The notes under the pieces are model-generated. The model did no database searches and was not told where the DNA came from. It saw only the letters and a program-made list of their open reading frames with translations. A stretch of 64,000 nt of DNA from VYFG01 sp965248685. Lineage in GTDB: Bacteria; Pseudomonadota; Gammaproteobacteria; Arenicellales; Poriferihabitantaceae. The stretch's first letter is position 1, and the number at the start of each line of letters is the position of its first letter. The position numbers were made by a program, and so were the translations under genes. The stretch is from contig CBDFKC010000003.1 in the NCBI GenBank assembly GCA_965248685.1, forward strand, positions 3,006,550 to 3,070,549. Reading direction: 5' to 3'. Shown in pieces: positions 41,343 through 49,573 of the stretch.

Positions 41343-42200
41343 ACCACCCCTCACAATGGCCATTGCGTCACCTTTTAGTCCCACAGCACGTTCGCCTAAA
41401 TAACTTGGTATTTCAGCATCCGTAAGATTAATTCGCACAAGTTTCCAGCCAGGTGTCGCATCAACAATCTGTTCTCCAGGCCAACGGATAACATACGGTG
41501 TATTGAATCCCGCCCCTACCTCAATTACAACACCTCGCCCTTGTCGCGCAGTACCCAGCCAACTTTGCAACCGCTCAGCATCGAATTCAAAATGGTCATC
41601 GATGAACGAGCTATCAAGGCGTACATTTGGGAATACAGTGCCACCGCAATTAGGGCAGCGCGGAACGAGTTTAGTATTAGTTAGTCTTTGTGTTGTGGGA
41701 TCAGTCTCAGCACGAATTTGGTCGATCTGTTCTTTCCACGACCATACTGTTCTCCAACATGGTGTTGTGCATTGTAGTAGCGAATAATCGCCCTGTGGTG
41801 TGTATATGTGGTTGGGAAAAAATCCATTTGTTTCGAACATTGCATCAACATTCGACGTCATGACAAAAGTATTCTTCTGCTCGATATGTCCTGAGAGCAT
41901 ATGCAGAGCTTTGTAAACCTCCGATTTCGGCCATCTAAAGCGAACCAAGTCAACATGAGCAGCCCAATAACCCCATTGTAAATCCGGCGTCCAATCATTA
42001 AATCCGATAAATTGATATTGGGCAGTAAACCCATACTGGAGCATGGCCGGAAACTCGCGGGCAAACAGTGCAGTATCGGCATAGTTCACCCCCGCCGCCG
42101 CTGTAAGGCCAGCGCCAGCGGTGAACAGTATGTTATCCGCGTTAGCTATCCAATCAGATGCCTGTTCAATTGATCCATTATTTGATGTATTACCAAACAT
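41331..42200 (-). CDS. Class M sirtuin (SirTM-like ADP-ribosyltransferase)
   Basis: A 289-residue sirtuin-fold protein with the NAD-binding GAG at residues 29-31 (ILFTAGAGLTAAAG). The catalytic His of deacylase sirtuins is replaced by Gln136 in YTPQGD, and Asn117 sits in TSNVD. This Asn/Gln pair is the hallmark of SirTM, which ADP-ribosylates protein instead of deacylating it. A zinc ribbon is formed by CTTPC and CPNC. It overlaps the upstream macrodomain gene by 11 bp, so they are one operon. The usual lipoyl-carrier (GcvH-L) and ligase partners are not in the window. The last residues may derive from an adjoining repeat. Confidence 0.85.
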   Translation of the reverse strand: MFGNTSNNGSIEQASDWIANADNILFTAGAGLTAAAGVNYADTALFAREFPAMLQYGFTAQYQFIGFNDWTPDLQWGYWAAHVDLVRFRWPKSEVYKALHMLSGHIEQKNTFVMTSNVDAMFETNGFFPNHIYTPQGDYSLLQCTTPCWRTVWSWKEQIDQIRAETDPTTQRLTNTKLVPRCPNCGGTVFPNVRLDSSFIDDHFEFDAERLQSWLGTARQGRGVVIEVGAGFNTPYVIRWPGEQIVDATPGWKLVRINLTDAEIPSYLGERAVGLKGDAMAIVRGGDHF

Positions 42201-43086
42201 CTAGTAGCTCTTCATATACAGCAGCATCAACATCTGAATATAGATTAAAAACGATCAGATCGAATCTTTCAGGGTATTTTCCAAACCATTCGGCAACAGT
42301 CTTAAGGGCGATTTCTGCGGCATCAAGTTTCGGATAGCCAAAAATTCCAGTTGAAATCGCACAGAATGCAATTGATCGTATCGATTCGATGTTCGCAGCT
42401 AGCTCAAGGCAAGAGTTATAAGCATTTGCGAGCTGTAGTCGTTGCAAATCAGTGGGACGTGATCCATGACGTAACTGTGGGCCAACAGTATGCAATACAA
42501 ATCTTGAAGGTAAAGCGTATGCGCGTGTGATCTTTGCGCTGCCTACCGATTCCGGTGCCGCTTGCTTATCGATTATAGTGGCACAATCGTTACGTAGTTT
42601 CGGTCCTGCAGCCGAATGAATAGCGTTATCAATACACACATGATTGGGAGCCCTGCAGCCCAGCATTTCAGAGTTTGCTGCGTTTACAATTGCGTCGGCT
42701 TGCAATTGCGTAATATCCCCAACCCATACACAAGTTCGTTTTCCTGCCGGGTAAGCACCTTGGTATTGGGTCGCAATAGGAGCCAATGTCAGTGGGTCTA
42801 CACTGTGCTGCAAACTATTGAGCCCAGCCGCAATAGATTCGATTTTGCTAATTAAGTCGTCGCTAAGCATGAAAGGATCGATTGGCGCGAGCACACCGTG
42901 CAGGAGAAAGAGGGCTTCATCGAAAGCGGTATTGTCTTGTACTCGACTACCAAGCTCTTTCAATACAGGGAGTATGAGCTCACGCCAACTTCCATCAAAT
43001 TGCACGTCCGGCCGTTCGTCGATCTGAACTGAAGAGCGGTAGTCTTGAAGTTTTAGTGGGCTTGGCATAGTTAACTCAAAATCCAT
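42190..43086 (-). CDS. Zinc-dependent macrodomain ADP-ribosyl hydrolase
   Basis: A 298-residue protein. The first ~110 residues are helical, as in the SAV0325-type subgroup, followed by a macrodomain with GDITQLQADAIVNAANS (123-139). The zinc-macro signature is LGCRAPNHVCIDNAIH, with ligands Cys144, His149 and Cys151. The later AISTGIFGYPKLDAA loop binds the ADP-ribose phosphates. Such enzymes remove the ADP-ribose that SirTM attaches. It is the first gene of the pair, 6 bp after an NTF2-like gene on the same strand. It may be a switch or a toxin-antitoxin-like control. Confidence 0.85.
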   Translation of the reverse strand: MDFELTMPSPLKLQDYRSSVQIDERPDVQFDGSWRELILPVLKELGSRVQDNTAFDEALFLLHGVLAPIDPFMLSDDLISKIESIAAGLNSLQHSVDPLTLAPIATQYQGAYPAGKRTCVWVGDITQLQADAIVNAANSEMLGCRAPNHVCIDNAIHSAAGPKLRNDCATIIDKQAAPESVGSAKITRAYALPSRFVLHTVGPQLRHGSRPTDLQRLQLANAYNSCLELAANIESIRSIAFCAISTGIFGYPKLDAAEIALKTVAEWFGKYPERFDLIVFNLYSDVDAAVYEELLDVW

Positions 43087-43092
43087 CCAACA

Positions 43093-43575
43093 TTATTTAC
43101 TGCTGTATGCCTGTGATAGCGCATAACCATCCTCAAACCAGTTCCAGCTCTTGACCTTGCCATCTTCTACGTGAACGCGCACAGCCCACGAGAAACTACC
43201 CGTATCAACGCCAGAATGCGTCGTTATCGCGCTCATGGTGCCGATAAAGACCGCTTGATCCGCATTGACAAAGCTGTAGTCAGTTGTCCAGCTGGTAACA
43301 TCTAAACCAGCAGAAAAGGCTGGTAGAAATGTAGACAGAACCTTGTCTTTACCTTCCCAATTGCCAATCCAAGGTATATTTGTGTTGCCTTCATTGTGCC
43401 AGACAAAGTCATCACTCATCAGCTCACTTAGCTTGTTGGCATCACCGCTACCTGCCGCTTCCAAGAAGACTTGAGCAACGGTCAGCGTTCGCTCCGATTG
43501 TTCATCGGCGATAGCAATATTAGTTGTATTGGTCATTAGTAACCCCACCATTAATAGCGAATAAAGTATTTTCAT
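43093..43575 (-). CDS. Exported SnoaL/NTF2-like protein
   Basis: A 160-residue protein with a signal peptide (MKILYSLLMVGLLMTNTTNIAIADE) and a single NTF2-like domain: VAQVFLEAAGSGDANKLSELMSDDFVWHNEG, a GNWEGKDKVLSTFLPAF helix and strands ending in VRVHVEDGKVKSWNWFEDGYAL. The cone fold binds small molecules and can act as an isomerase or scavenger; no active site is assigned. It precedes the macrodomain gene by 6 bp and could be co-transcribed with it. Confidence 0.7.
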   Translation of the reverse strand: MKILYSLLMVGLLMTNTTNIAIADEQSERTLTVAQVFLEAAGSGDANKLSELMSDDFVWHNEGNTNIPWIGNWEGKDKVLSTFLPAFSAGLDVTSWTTDYSFVNADQAVFIGTMSAITTHSGVDTGSFSWAVRVHVEDGKVKSWNWFEDGYALSQAYSSK

Positions 43576-43653
43576 GTCATCTATTTCCGTTCGACTTGGA
43601 TTGGTTCTAACAAGAGATTTCCAAATTACATTGTCACAAGTCGCTGGAAACTT

Positions 43654-44517
43654 CTAAAGGTTTCCGAATTTGCCGTTGGCATTTTTCCATTCGTCCTTGG
43701 GGAGAATTGTTTCTATCACGTCCCAGTGCTCCACAATCTTGCCTTCTTCAACCCGAAACAAGTCGTAAAATGATGTTGGGGCATTTGCAAAAGTGCCTTC
43801 ACTAATTGTCAGCACAAAGTTACCATCACCAAGCACCTTATGCACTGTTGTGTACACCATAGTAATGCCTTGCTCAGCCATTGCCTCCAGCGCAGCTCCT
43901 AGACCAGATAACCCGTCGGCTATGGCAGTATTATGTTGAGTGTAATGGTCACCATCAATAAATTGATTCAGTTTATCCATTTGCCCGTTGACTAAAATGG
44001 AATCAACAAAATCGGCTACGATAGCTTTGTTTCCATCAGTTTTGCCTTCATCCGAAACTTGTGTTGGGCCATCAAGTTGCGTACGTCCAGATGGGTTTGT
44101 GTTTCCCGCTTTTTGGTCAAGATTGTCCCAGTGTTCAACAATCAAACCGTCCTCAAACTTAAACACATCGAAACCGACCTTGAGGCCGAAGAAATTATAA
44201 TCTGTATGTGTAAAGACATAATCACCATCTTCAAAAGTACGCACCACATTTACTCTAGCGCTTCCTTCCGGCAATGCCTGAAGCGCAGCACCAAAACCGG
44301 CTAAACCATCTCCAACGCCCAGATTATGTTGCGTGTATTTTTCCGCATTAACGTAACTAATTGCTGTCTGATCGCCGGTTTGGATACTGTTAAGGAGCGC
44401 TACAGCCTTGTCTGTATTGTTTATACTCATTTTCTTCTCCGGATTAGTTGGGTTGGAAGTGCAGGCAGCAATGGACATCACAGCCAGTATTAGTGCTGAA
44501 CAAAGAAATTTTTTCAT
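43654..44517 (-). CDS. Lipoprotein with two tandem SnoaL/NTF2-like domains
   Basis: A 287-residue protein with lipobox AAC (MKKFLCSALILAVMSIAAC) and two related NTF2-like halves, about 30-135 and 160-280. They share the blocks YTQHN...DGLAGFGAAL / YTQHN...DGLSGLGAAL and the end LIVEHWD / KIVEHWD, so the protein arose by internal duplication. It belongs to the SnoaL group often annotated as ester-cyclase-like. It is probably periplasmic. Its neighbour upstream is an AraC-type regulator. Confidence 0.75.
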   Translation of the reverse strand: MKKFLCSALILAVMSIAACTSNPTNPEKKMSINNTDKAVALLNSIQTGDQTAISYVNAEKYTQHNLGVGDGLAGFGAALQALPEGSARVNVVRTFEDGDYVFTHTDYNFFGLKVGFDVFKFEDGLIVEHWDNLDQKAGNTNPSGRTQLDGPTQVSDEGKTDGNKAIVADFVDSILVNGQMDKLNQFIDGDHYTQHNTAIADGLSGLGAALEAMAEQGITMVYTTVHKVLGDGNFVLTISEGTFANAPTSFYDLFRVEEGKIVEHWDVIETILPKDEWKNANGKFGNL

Positions 44518-44607
44518 GAATTTATCCCATCAATTGATATCGCGAACAAGATAGCGGAAGCCACCTATTCAAGTGAAGATCAATTGACTCCAGAATAGGG
44601 TAAATAT

Positions 44608-45480
44608 CTACCTTTTGAGGCTTTCCTTAAATTGCTCTGGTGTCACCAATGTTTGTTTCTTAAAGTACTTAACAAAGTTGCTGACTTCTTCAAATCCAAT
44701 TTCATAAGCTAATTGGGTAACTTGTATGTTCTCGATAGCAAGTCGCCTTTTCGCCTCCAATATGGTATGAGCATCGATGAGTTGTTTTGGGGTTTGATTT
44801 GTAGCTATTTTGCAGAGTTGGTGCAGGCTTTTGTATGTTGTCCCCATTATTTTGGCATAGGCCGACGCGTCCCTTGTTGACGTAAAATGTATGTCCATCA
44901 ATGATTTAAAAAGTGAGAACTGCTGCCTCTGTGCTTCACTTAGTTGTTGCACAATACTGTCAGGCTTCTCACGATGCAGCTTGAGCAACAACGATGTAAA
45001 CAAGAGCTGCAAAATTAGCGGGTCATACAACTTACTACCAGTCACATTTTCTATTTCTGAAAATAACGCCTCACAACTTTCTTTTAGCGCGTGATCGACT
45101 GTGAGAACAGGAGTGTCCGACCCCGTATAGAAACCTGAACTAAAAACTGGAACTCTGATACTGACTCGAATTGAATCTATAAACTCTTGAGTAAATAGAA
45201 TAGACAATCCTTGTGGCTGGTTGTCAAAATCAAAGGAGTGTACCTGTTTTTTATTGACAAAAATGAAGCTGCCTTCTCGGCATGGGTAACTATTGAAATC
45301 AATAAAGTGCGTACCAATACCCCCAGTAATGTAGATCAAATGGTGGAATTCAACACGGTGAGGCTTAAAAGGGTTGACTTCCAGTTTGTCTGATCGCTTA
45401 TATACCGAATCAAGCGATATCACTTCTACATTGTTTTTCTTTAAATCTCGGGGCTGAAATTCAACGGTGGGTATTTCCAT
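44608..45480 (-). CDS. AraC-family transcriptional regulator
   Basis: A 290-residue protein with an N-terminal cupin-like sensor (HRVEFHHLIYITGGIGTHFIDF, about 40-65) and two C-terminal helix-turn-helix motifs (about 190-288: AYAKIMGTTYKSLHQLCKIAT and VTQLAYEIGFEEVSNFVKYFKKQTLVTPEQFK). It is upstream of the NTF2-like genes and co-directional, so it is a candidate regulator of them. The effector is not known. The next 210 bp to the right, up to the tRNA remnant, contain nothing recognised. Confidence 0.85.
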   Translation of the reverse strand: MEIPTVEFQPRDLKKNNVEVISLDSVYKRSDKLEVNPFKPHRVEFHHLIYITGGIGTHFIDFNSYPCREGSFIFVNKKQVHSFDFDNQPQGLSILFTQEFIDSIRVSIRVPVFSSGFYTGSDTPVLTVDHALKESCEALFSEIENVTGSKLYDPLILQLLFTSLLLKLHREKPDSIVQQLSEAQRQQFSLFKSLMDIHFTSTRDASAYAKIMGTTYKSLHQLCKIATNQTPKQLIDAHTILEAKRRLAIENIQVTQLAYEIGFEEVSNFVKYFKKQTLVTPEQFKESLKR

Positions 45481-45689
45481 GTTGCAATACGTACTTTTAG
45501 TAAATTTGGAGAGGTTACAGTCCTAAATTTAGCCTGTCACATTCAGAAATAATATTTCGGGACTAATTTTCGAATGACTGCTTTCTTTCCTATTTAATTT
45601 TCTCCGTAAATAGACGAACGGCAGAAGAGTATTTAGCTGTCGTTTAATAGCACGCAATTTTATAACGATCCAACCAAAATTTTGGAATT

Positions 45690-45735
45690 TGGCGCCCTCG
45701 ACAAGATTCGAACCTGTGGCCTTTCGCTTAGGAGG
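45690..45735 (-). repeat. tRNA-Arg 3'-end remnant A (attachment-site copy)
   Basis: 46 bases matching the 3' part of the intact tRNA-Arg(CCT), from CCA through the anticodon region, with three mismatches. The 5' half is absent. The following ~120 bp (45736-45850) are related to the sequence after the remnant at 55892, including ATTTGGTGCAAAGAGAA-type blocks, and probably form the end of an integrated element. Confidence 0.7.
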
Positions 45736-46084
45736 AGATTGCTTTATCTAAATCACAATTAGAATCAACAACTAACAAGGTCATCTAGAATTTGGTGTAA
45801 ATTTGGTGCAAAGAGAATTGTTTAAAATCAAAGAGGTAGCAGTTTAGGTGTTTTAAACGAGTTTTGACTCCTCAGAGTATTTTGAGTAAGAGATTATTAA
45901 CACCAATGATTGAAAATTGATGCCGGGAAAGGGCTCCTATTTGCCCAGGCAGTGTAAAAACCCAGAGCCAAATGTTGCGATGGAGTAATAGAGTAAGTTA
46001 TCAGTTATTCATCACTTCTAAGGGATCAGGCACTATGAGAACTACTGTTTAGAATGGTCGCTGTAGTACCATTCTGTCGAGAGA

Positions 46085-46426
46085 TATTATCCGGATTTCC
46101 TTAACCAGCTAGCCGATCAATGTAAGTCATTACCCAGGTATATGCAGCGGGAATTCGAAAACTTTCTCAAGTTCGACCGGTTGGAGCACGACTTCCTGCG
46201 TGTCAGATGCGAAGGTTGTCACAGCGAAAGTCTGATTGTATTTATTAGTAAGCGACATAGCTTTTGCCCGAGTTGCGGCGCCCGATGCATGGTAGAAAGT
46301 GCCACATTACTGATCGATGAAATCCTGCCTCTGTCACCGATACGCCTATGGATATTAAGCGTTTCAATTGCGGATTCTGTTTACGAGTCAACAGGAATAT
46401 GTGATTTTGTTCTGGAGGATGACTAA
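46085..46426 (+). pseudogene. IS91-family transposase N-terminal relic
   Basis: The frame from 46085 reads YYPDFLNQLADQCKSLPRYM and continues through a zinc-binding domain, LRVRCEGCHSESLIVFISKR then FCPSCGARCMVESATLLIDEILPLSPIRLWILSVS. This is the N-terminal domain of an IS91/ISCR-type transposase subgroup distinct from the one at 37577. It stops at 46426 with unrelated residues, so the catalytic HUH part is lost. An ATG at 46142 exists, but a functional product is unlikely. The next 360 bp hold nothing recognised. Confidence 0.7.
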
Positions 46427-46788
46427 AAGGTTCAATTCCCTTACACAAGCTATCCCTATACTGTAGGTCAGTTACGTTCAGATAAGTGCCTTATGGCGAG
46501 GCACCATACTATTGAAATACTGGCGTTAATTGTGCAGGCAAAGAGCAACAGTTTTCGATTTGCGTTCAGGTTTTTGCGATAAAAATGGTTGCTTACATAG
46601 GAAAAAATAGTGGTTTATTTAACGATTATAGATAACGAAGAAACCCATTAACACCTAACCCGAGATGTTGCTTTATCTGCTGTAAGGCTGGTATTGATAT
46701 CAATTTCTAAACCTGGCAGCACGCTATTTCAGGCAGCTTTCGCGCAAAGCTTTTCAAACCAACGCATCACATTAGGAGCAAAAGGCAA

Positions 46789-47934
46789 ATGCAAAATGAA
46801 CCGCAAATAATAATTAAATCGATTAAAGCTACGCCACTCTATCTTGAATTCAAAGAACCTTACTACTGGGCACAAGGTATCAATTATGGTGCGAAGATGG
46901 TGCTCATTGAGCTTGAAAGTAAAGATGGCACCATTGGATTCGGTGAAAGTTTTGGTGCGCCCAACTGTGAAATGACAATTCATGCCTATGACGTGCTTCG
47001 CGCTCATCTTGTTGGAATGGACGCTAGCAATATTACCGCGATCATGACCCATTGCCACCAGACTGTATTTGCCAGTCAGGGTCCGGGAAACCACCGTAAA
47101 TTATCTTTGCAAGTCACCGCTGGTCTAGAGATGGCGCTGTGGGATTTACTCGGCAAGGTTCACAACACCGCCGTACATAAAATGCTCGGCGGTGCCCAGC
47201 GGGACTACATCCAGTATTTCGGTTTTGCCCAGGGTAAAGGCCCCAACGAACTTGCCGCAGATGCAAAACGTTATGCCGATGCGGGTCACGAAGTGATCTA
47301 TATGAAAATCGGACGTGGGCAACAAAACGATTTGGACTCGGTCGCCGCGGTTCGTGCGGCAATCGGTAATTCGCGTCTGCGCGCCGATGCCAACGAAAAC
47401 TGGGACATGTTGACCGCACGTCGCATGATCACAGCACTGAAGCCATACAATATAGAAATGATAGAACAGCCAGTCGACAGTTCTAGTCTTGCGGCTCTTG
47501 CCCAACTTCGAAACAGCGTCGATACACCGATTGCAGCCGATCAGGCTGTTCACACATTTCAGGATGTTTATAACGTCTGCCATATTAATGCTGCTGACCT
47601 TATTGTCCTGGGCCTGCATGAATGTGGTGGCATCCTGAATTTTGTCAAAGCCGCGGCAGTAGCCGAGGCAGGCGGATTAGATGTCTGCATTCACGGTAAC
47701 TTTGAAACCAGCATAACAACTTGCGCAGCTCATCAAGCGGGGCTGGTAATTCCCAACCTTGATGATGCCAATCAAATCATGGGTAACTTTCTAAACGAAG
47801 ACATTATCGTAAGCCCCAATGTGGTACCAATTGGCGGGCGTTTGGCCGCAATCGATCGTCCAGGCCTTGGATTTGAACTGGATACAGACTCAGTGGCGCG
47901 TGCAGTAAAAGCCTATATTCATCTGTCAGGGTAA
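46789..47934 (+). CDS. Mandelate racemase/muconate lactonizing enzyme family protein
   Basis: A 381-residue enolase-superfamily enzyme. The metal ligands are Asp200 (RADANENW), Glu226 (MIEQPVD) and Asp251 (AADQAV). Lys173 in YMKIGRG aligns with the second Lys of the KxK motif, while the first position is Tyr, so one-base chemistry is changed. His is present in HGNFETSITTCAAHQ. The N-terminal capping domain is at about 8-120. It would abstract a proton next to a carboxylate in a sugar acid, amino-acid or aromatic-derived substrate. The regulator and solute-binding protein downstream may act in the same pathway. The start follows AGGAGC-AAAAGGCAA. Confidence 0.85.
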   Translation: MQNEPQIIIKSIKATPLYLEFKEPYYWAQGINYGAKMVLIELESKDGTIGFGESFGAPNCEMTIHAYDVLRAHLVGMDASNITAIMTHCHQTVFASQGPGNHRKLSLQVTAGLEMALWDLLGKVHNTAVHKMLGGAQRDYIQYFGFAQGKGPNELAADAKRYADAGHEVIYMKIGRGQQNDLDSVAAVRAAIGNSRLRADANENWDMLTARRMITALKPYNIEMIEQPVDSSSLAALAQLRNSVDTPIAADQAVHTFQDVYNVCHINAADLIVLGLHECGGILNFVKAAAVAEAGGLDVCIHGNFETSITTCAAHQAGLVIPNLDDANQIMGNFLNEDIIVSPNVVPIGGRLAAIDRPGLGFELDTDSVARAVKAYIHLSG

Positions 47935-48018
47935 AGTACTCATATTTCAGTAGTTACTTGTTCCCACAGTCCAAGCGGGCAGGTCTGCAAGTAAGTATAC
48001 GGTTATAAGGGAGGTGAG

Positions 48019-48165
48019 ATGGATCTCCTTCAGCGCGACCTGATATCAAGTGGTTGGCTGTCTCCACTGAAAGTAAGAATCTTAATCACCATGATGCTAG
48101 CGCCAGCCATCGGTAAGGAAGAAATATCGATATCGTTACGGGCCCATGATGGTGGATCCAAGTGA
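48019..48165 (+). CDS. Short ORF with strong ribosome site, possible aminotransferase relic
   Basis: A 48-residue frame preceded by GGGAGGTGAG at ideal spacing; it begins MDLLQRDLISSGWLSPLKVR. The middle (RILITMMLAPAIGKEEISISL) faintly resembles the C-terminal end of class III aminotransferases, so this could be a decayed gene end. It lies between the enolase-superfamily gene and the regulator. Translation is possible; function is doubtful. Confidence 0.3.
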   Translation: MDLLQRDLISSGWLSPLKVRILITMMLAPAIGKEEISISLRAHDGGSK

Positions 48166-48240
48166 TCCAGTTCACATTAAATCCTGGTAAAATATAATGT
48201 CTTAGACAAATAATAGAACGTTTAAGCTAGGGTCATCGAA

Positions 48241-49305
48241 ATGACTGTTTCCAATACCACAACAGTCGACAAGTGCAGATTATCTTCTGGGGGGGATCCC
48301 CAGATTGAACCGGATGTAAAGTTCGCTTTCGTCTTGTCGCCCGAGTTCTCTCTACTGCCATTTGCTGGGTTCATCGATGCAGTTCGCCATTGTGCCGACG
48401 AACGCGATTTGAGTCGCCAAATCTATTGTCACTGGAGCTGTATAGGCCCAACACTTGAGCCTGTAAGATCGAGCTGTGGTATAGAAGTTCCACCCTGGAA
48501 GATATTCGACGATCCCCGCAATTATGATTATATTGTTGTGGTTGGGGGAAGAATGGCAGCGTTTGATCAACATTCACCGGATACATTTGATTATCTACGG
48601 CAGGCCGCAGAACTGGATATTCCCTTAGTGGGTCTGTGCACTGGCGGTTTCGCTCTTGCCGAGGCAGGACTCATGGACGGCATTAGATGTGCCGTTCACG
48701 CTGTCCATAAAGATGAACTGGAGCAACGTTATCCCTCAGTTATTCCAATCGTCAATGAAATGTACGTTTCAGAGAAAAAACGAATTACAAGCCCTGGTGG
48801 AACGACAGCGATTGACCTTGCGGTTGATATCCTGACGCAGCATTGCGGCCCAAATCGAGGAACAAAAGTTTTGGCGGAGCAATTCATCGACGAGCACCGC
48901 AAGGCCCGTCATATCGGCAAGCTACCGTTCAAAGAACTTGAATCCTGTGGCGACTGGCGGGTCGAGCAGGCCATCAGAATGATGAGGCAAAGCTTGGCCG
49001 AACCCATTTCATCAGTACAGATGGCCAAAGTTCTAGAGATCAGCCGACGTCAACTTGACCGGGCATTTCGAACACATGTAGGGAAAACACCGCCGGAATT
49101 ATGGCGAGAAATGCGGCTGGAACATTCGCGGTGGTGTTTGTTAAATAGTTCGAGAACAGTTACACAAATTGCCTATGAATGCGGATTTGCTGACTGCGCG
49201 CATTTTATTCGCTGGTTCAAGCGCAAGCACACACTTAGCCCCAAAGATTATCGTGAAAGCAGGAAAAGAGATTTTTGGTCGTCGGCTGACCTGGCACCCG
49301 ACTGA
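48241..49305 (+). CDS. GlxA/GbdR-type AraC-family regulator with DJ-1/PfpI domain
   Basis: A 354-residue regulator of two parts. Residues about 25-210 form a DJ-1/PfpI-like domain with the GLCTGGFALAEAGLMDG elbow (Cys in a nucleophile-like position), and residues 240-345 are an AraC-type double helix-turn-helix (SSVQMAKVLEISRRQLDRAF and VTQIAYECGFADCAHFIRWFKRK). The family includes GbdR and CdhR, which sense glycine betaine, dimethylglycine or carnitine. A neighbouring MttB-family gene makes quaternary-amine sensing attractive, but the ligand is inferred. It likely controls the flanking enzyme and transporter genes. Confidence 0.85.
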   Translation: MTVSNTTTVDKCRLSSGGDPQIEPDVKFAFVLSPEFSLLPFAGFIDAVRHCADERDLSRQIYCHWSCIGPTLEPVRSSCGIEVPPWKIFDDPRNYDYIVVVGGRMAAFDQHSPDTFDYLRQAAELDIPLVGLCTGGFALAEAGLMDGIRCAVHAVHKDELEQRYPSVIPIVNEMYVSEKKRITSPGGTTAIDLAVDILTQHCGPNRGTKVLAEQFIDEHRKARHIGKLPFKELESCGDWRVEQAIRMMRQSLAEPISSVQMAKVLEISRRQLDRAFRTHVGKTPPELWREMRLEHSRWCLLNSSRTVTQIAYECGFADCAHFIRWFKRKHTLSPKDYRESRKRDFWSSADLAPD

Positions 49306-49573
49306 GAATCAGTAGTAAAGCGGGACTCGCTACATGCCCCACGTCATTCGAGCCTCCATTCTGTTCGCATTATTTTGTCCAATGCATCCTGTGATCCGTC
49401 CAAATCATCCTTTGATAAGAATCCCAATACCCTTAATCTATGATATGGATTGACGAACCATCAATCTTGAGAATCCTCTCCCACAAACTATTGATATAAA
49501 GAGTTCAGAGCGAATTAAAGGCTCACAATTATTATATATAGACAGTTACCCACTAAAATTTGGAGGACTTAAA

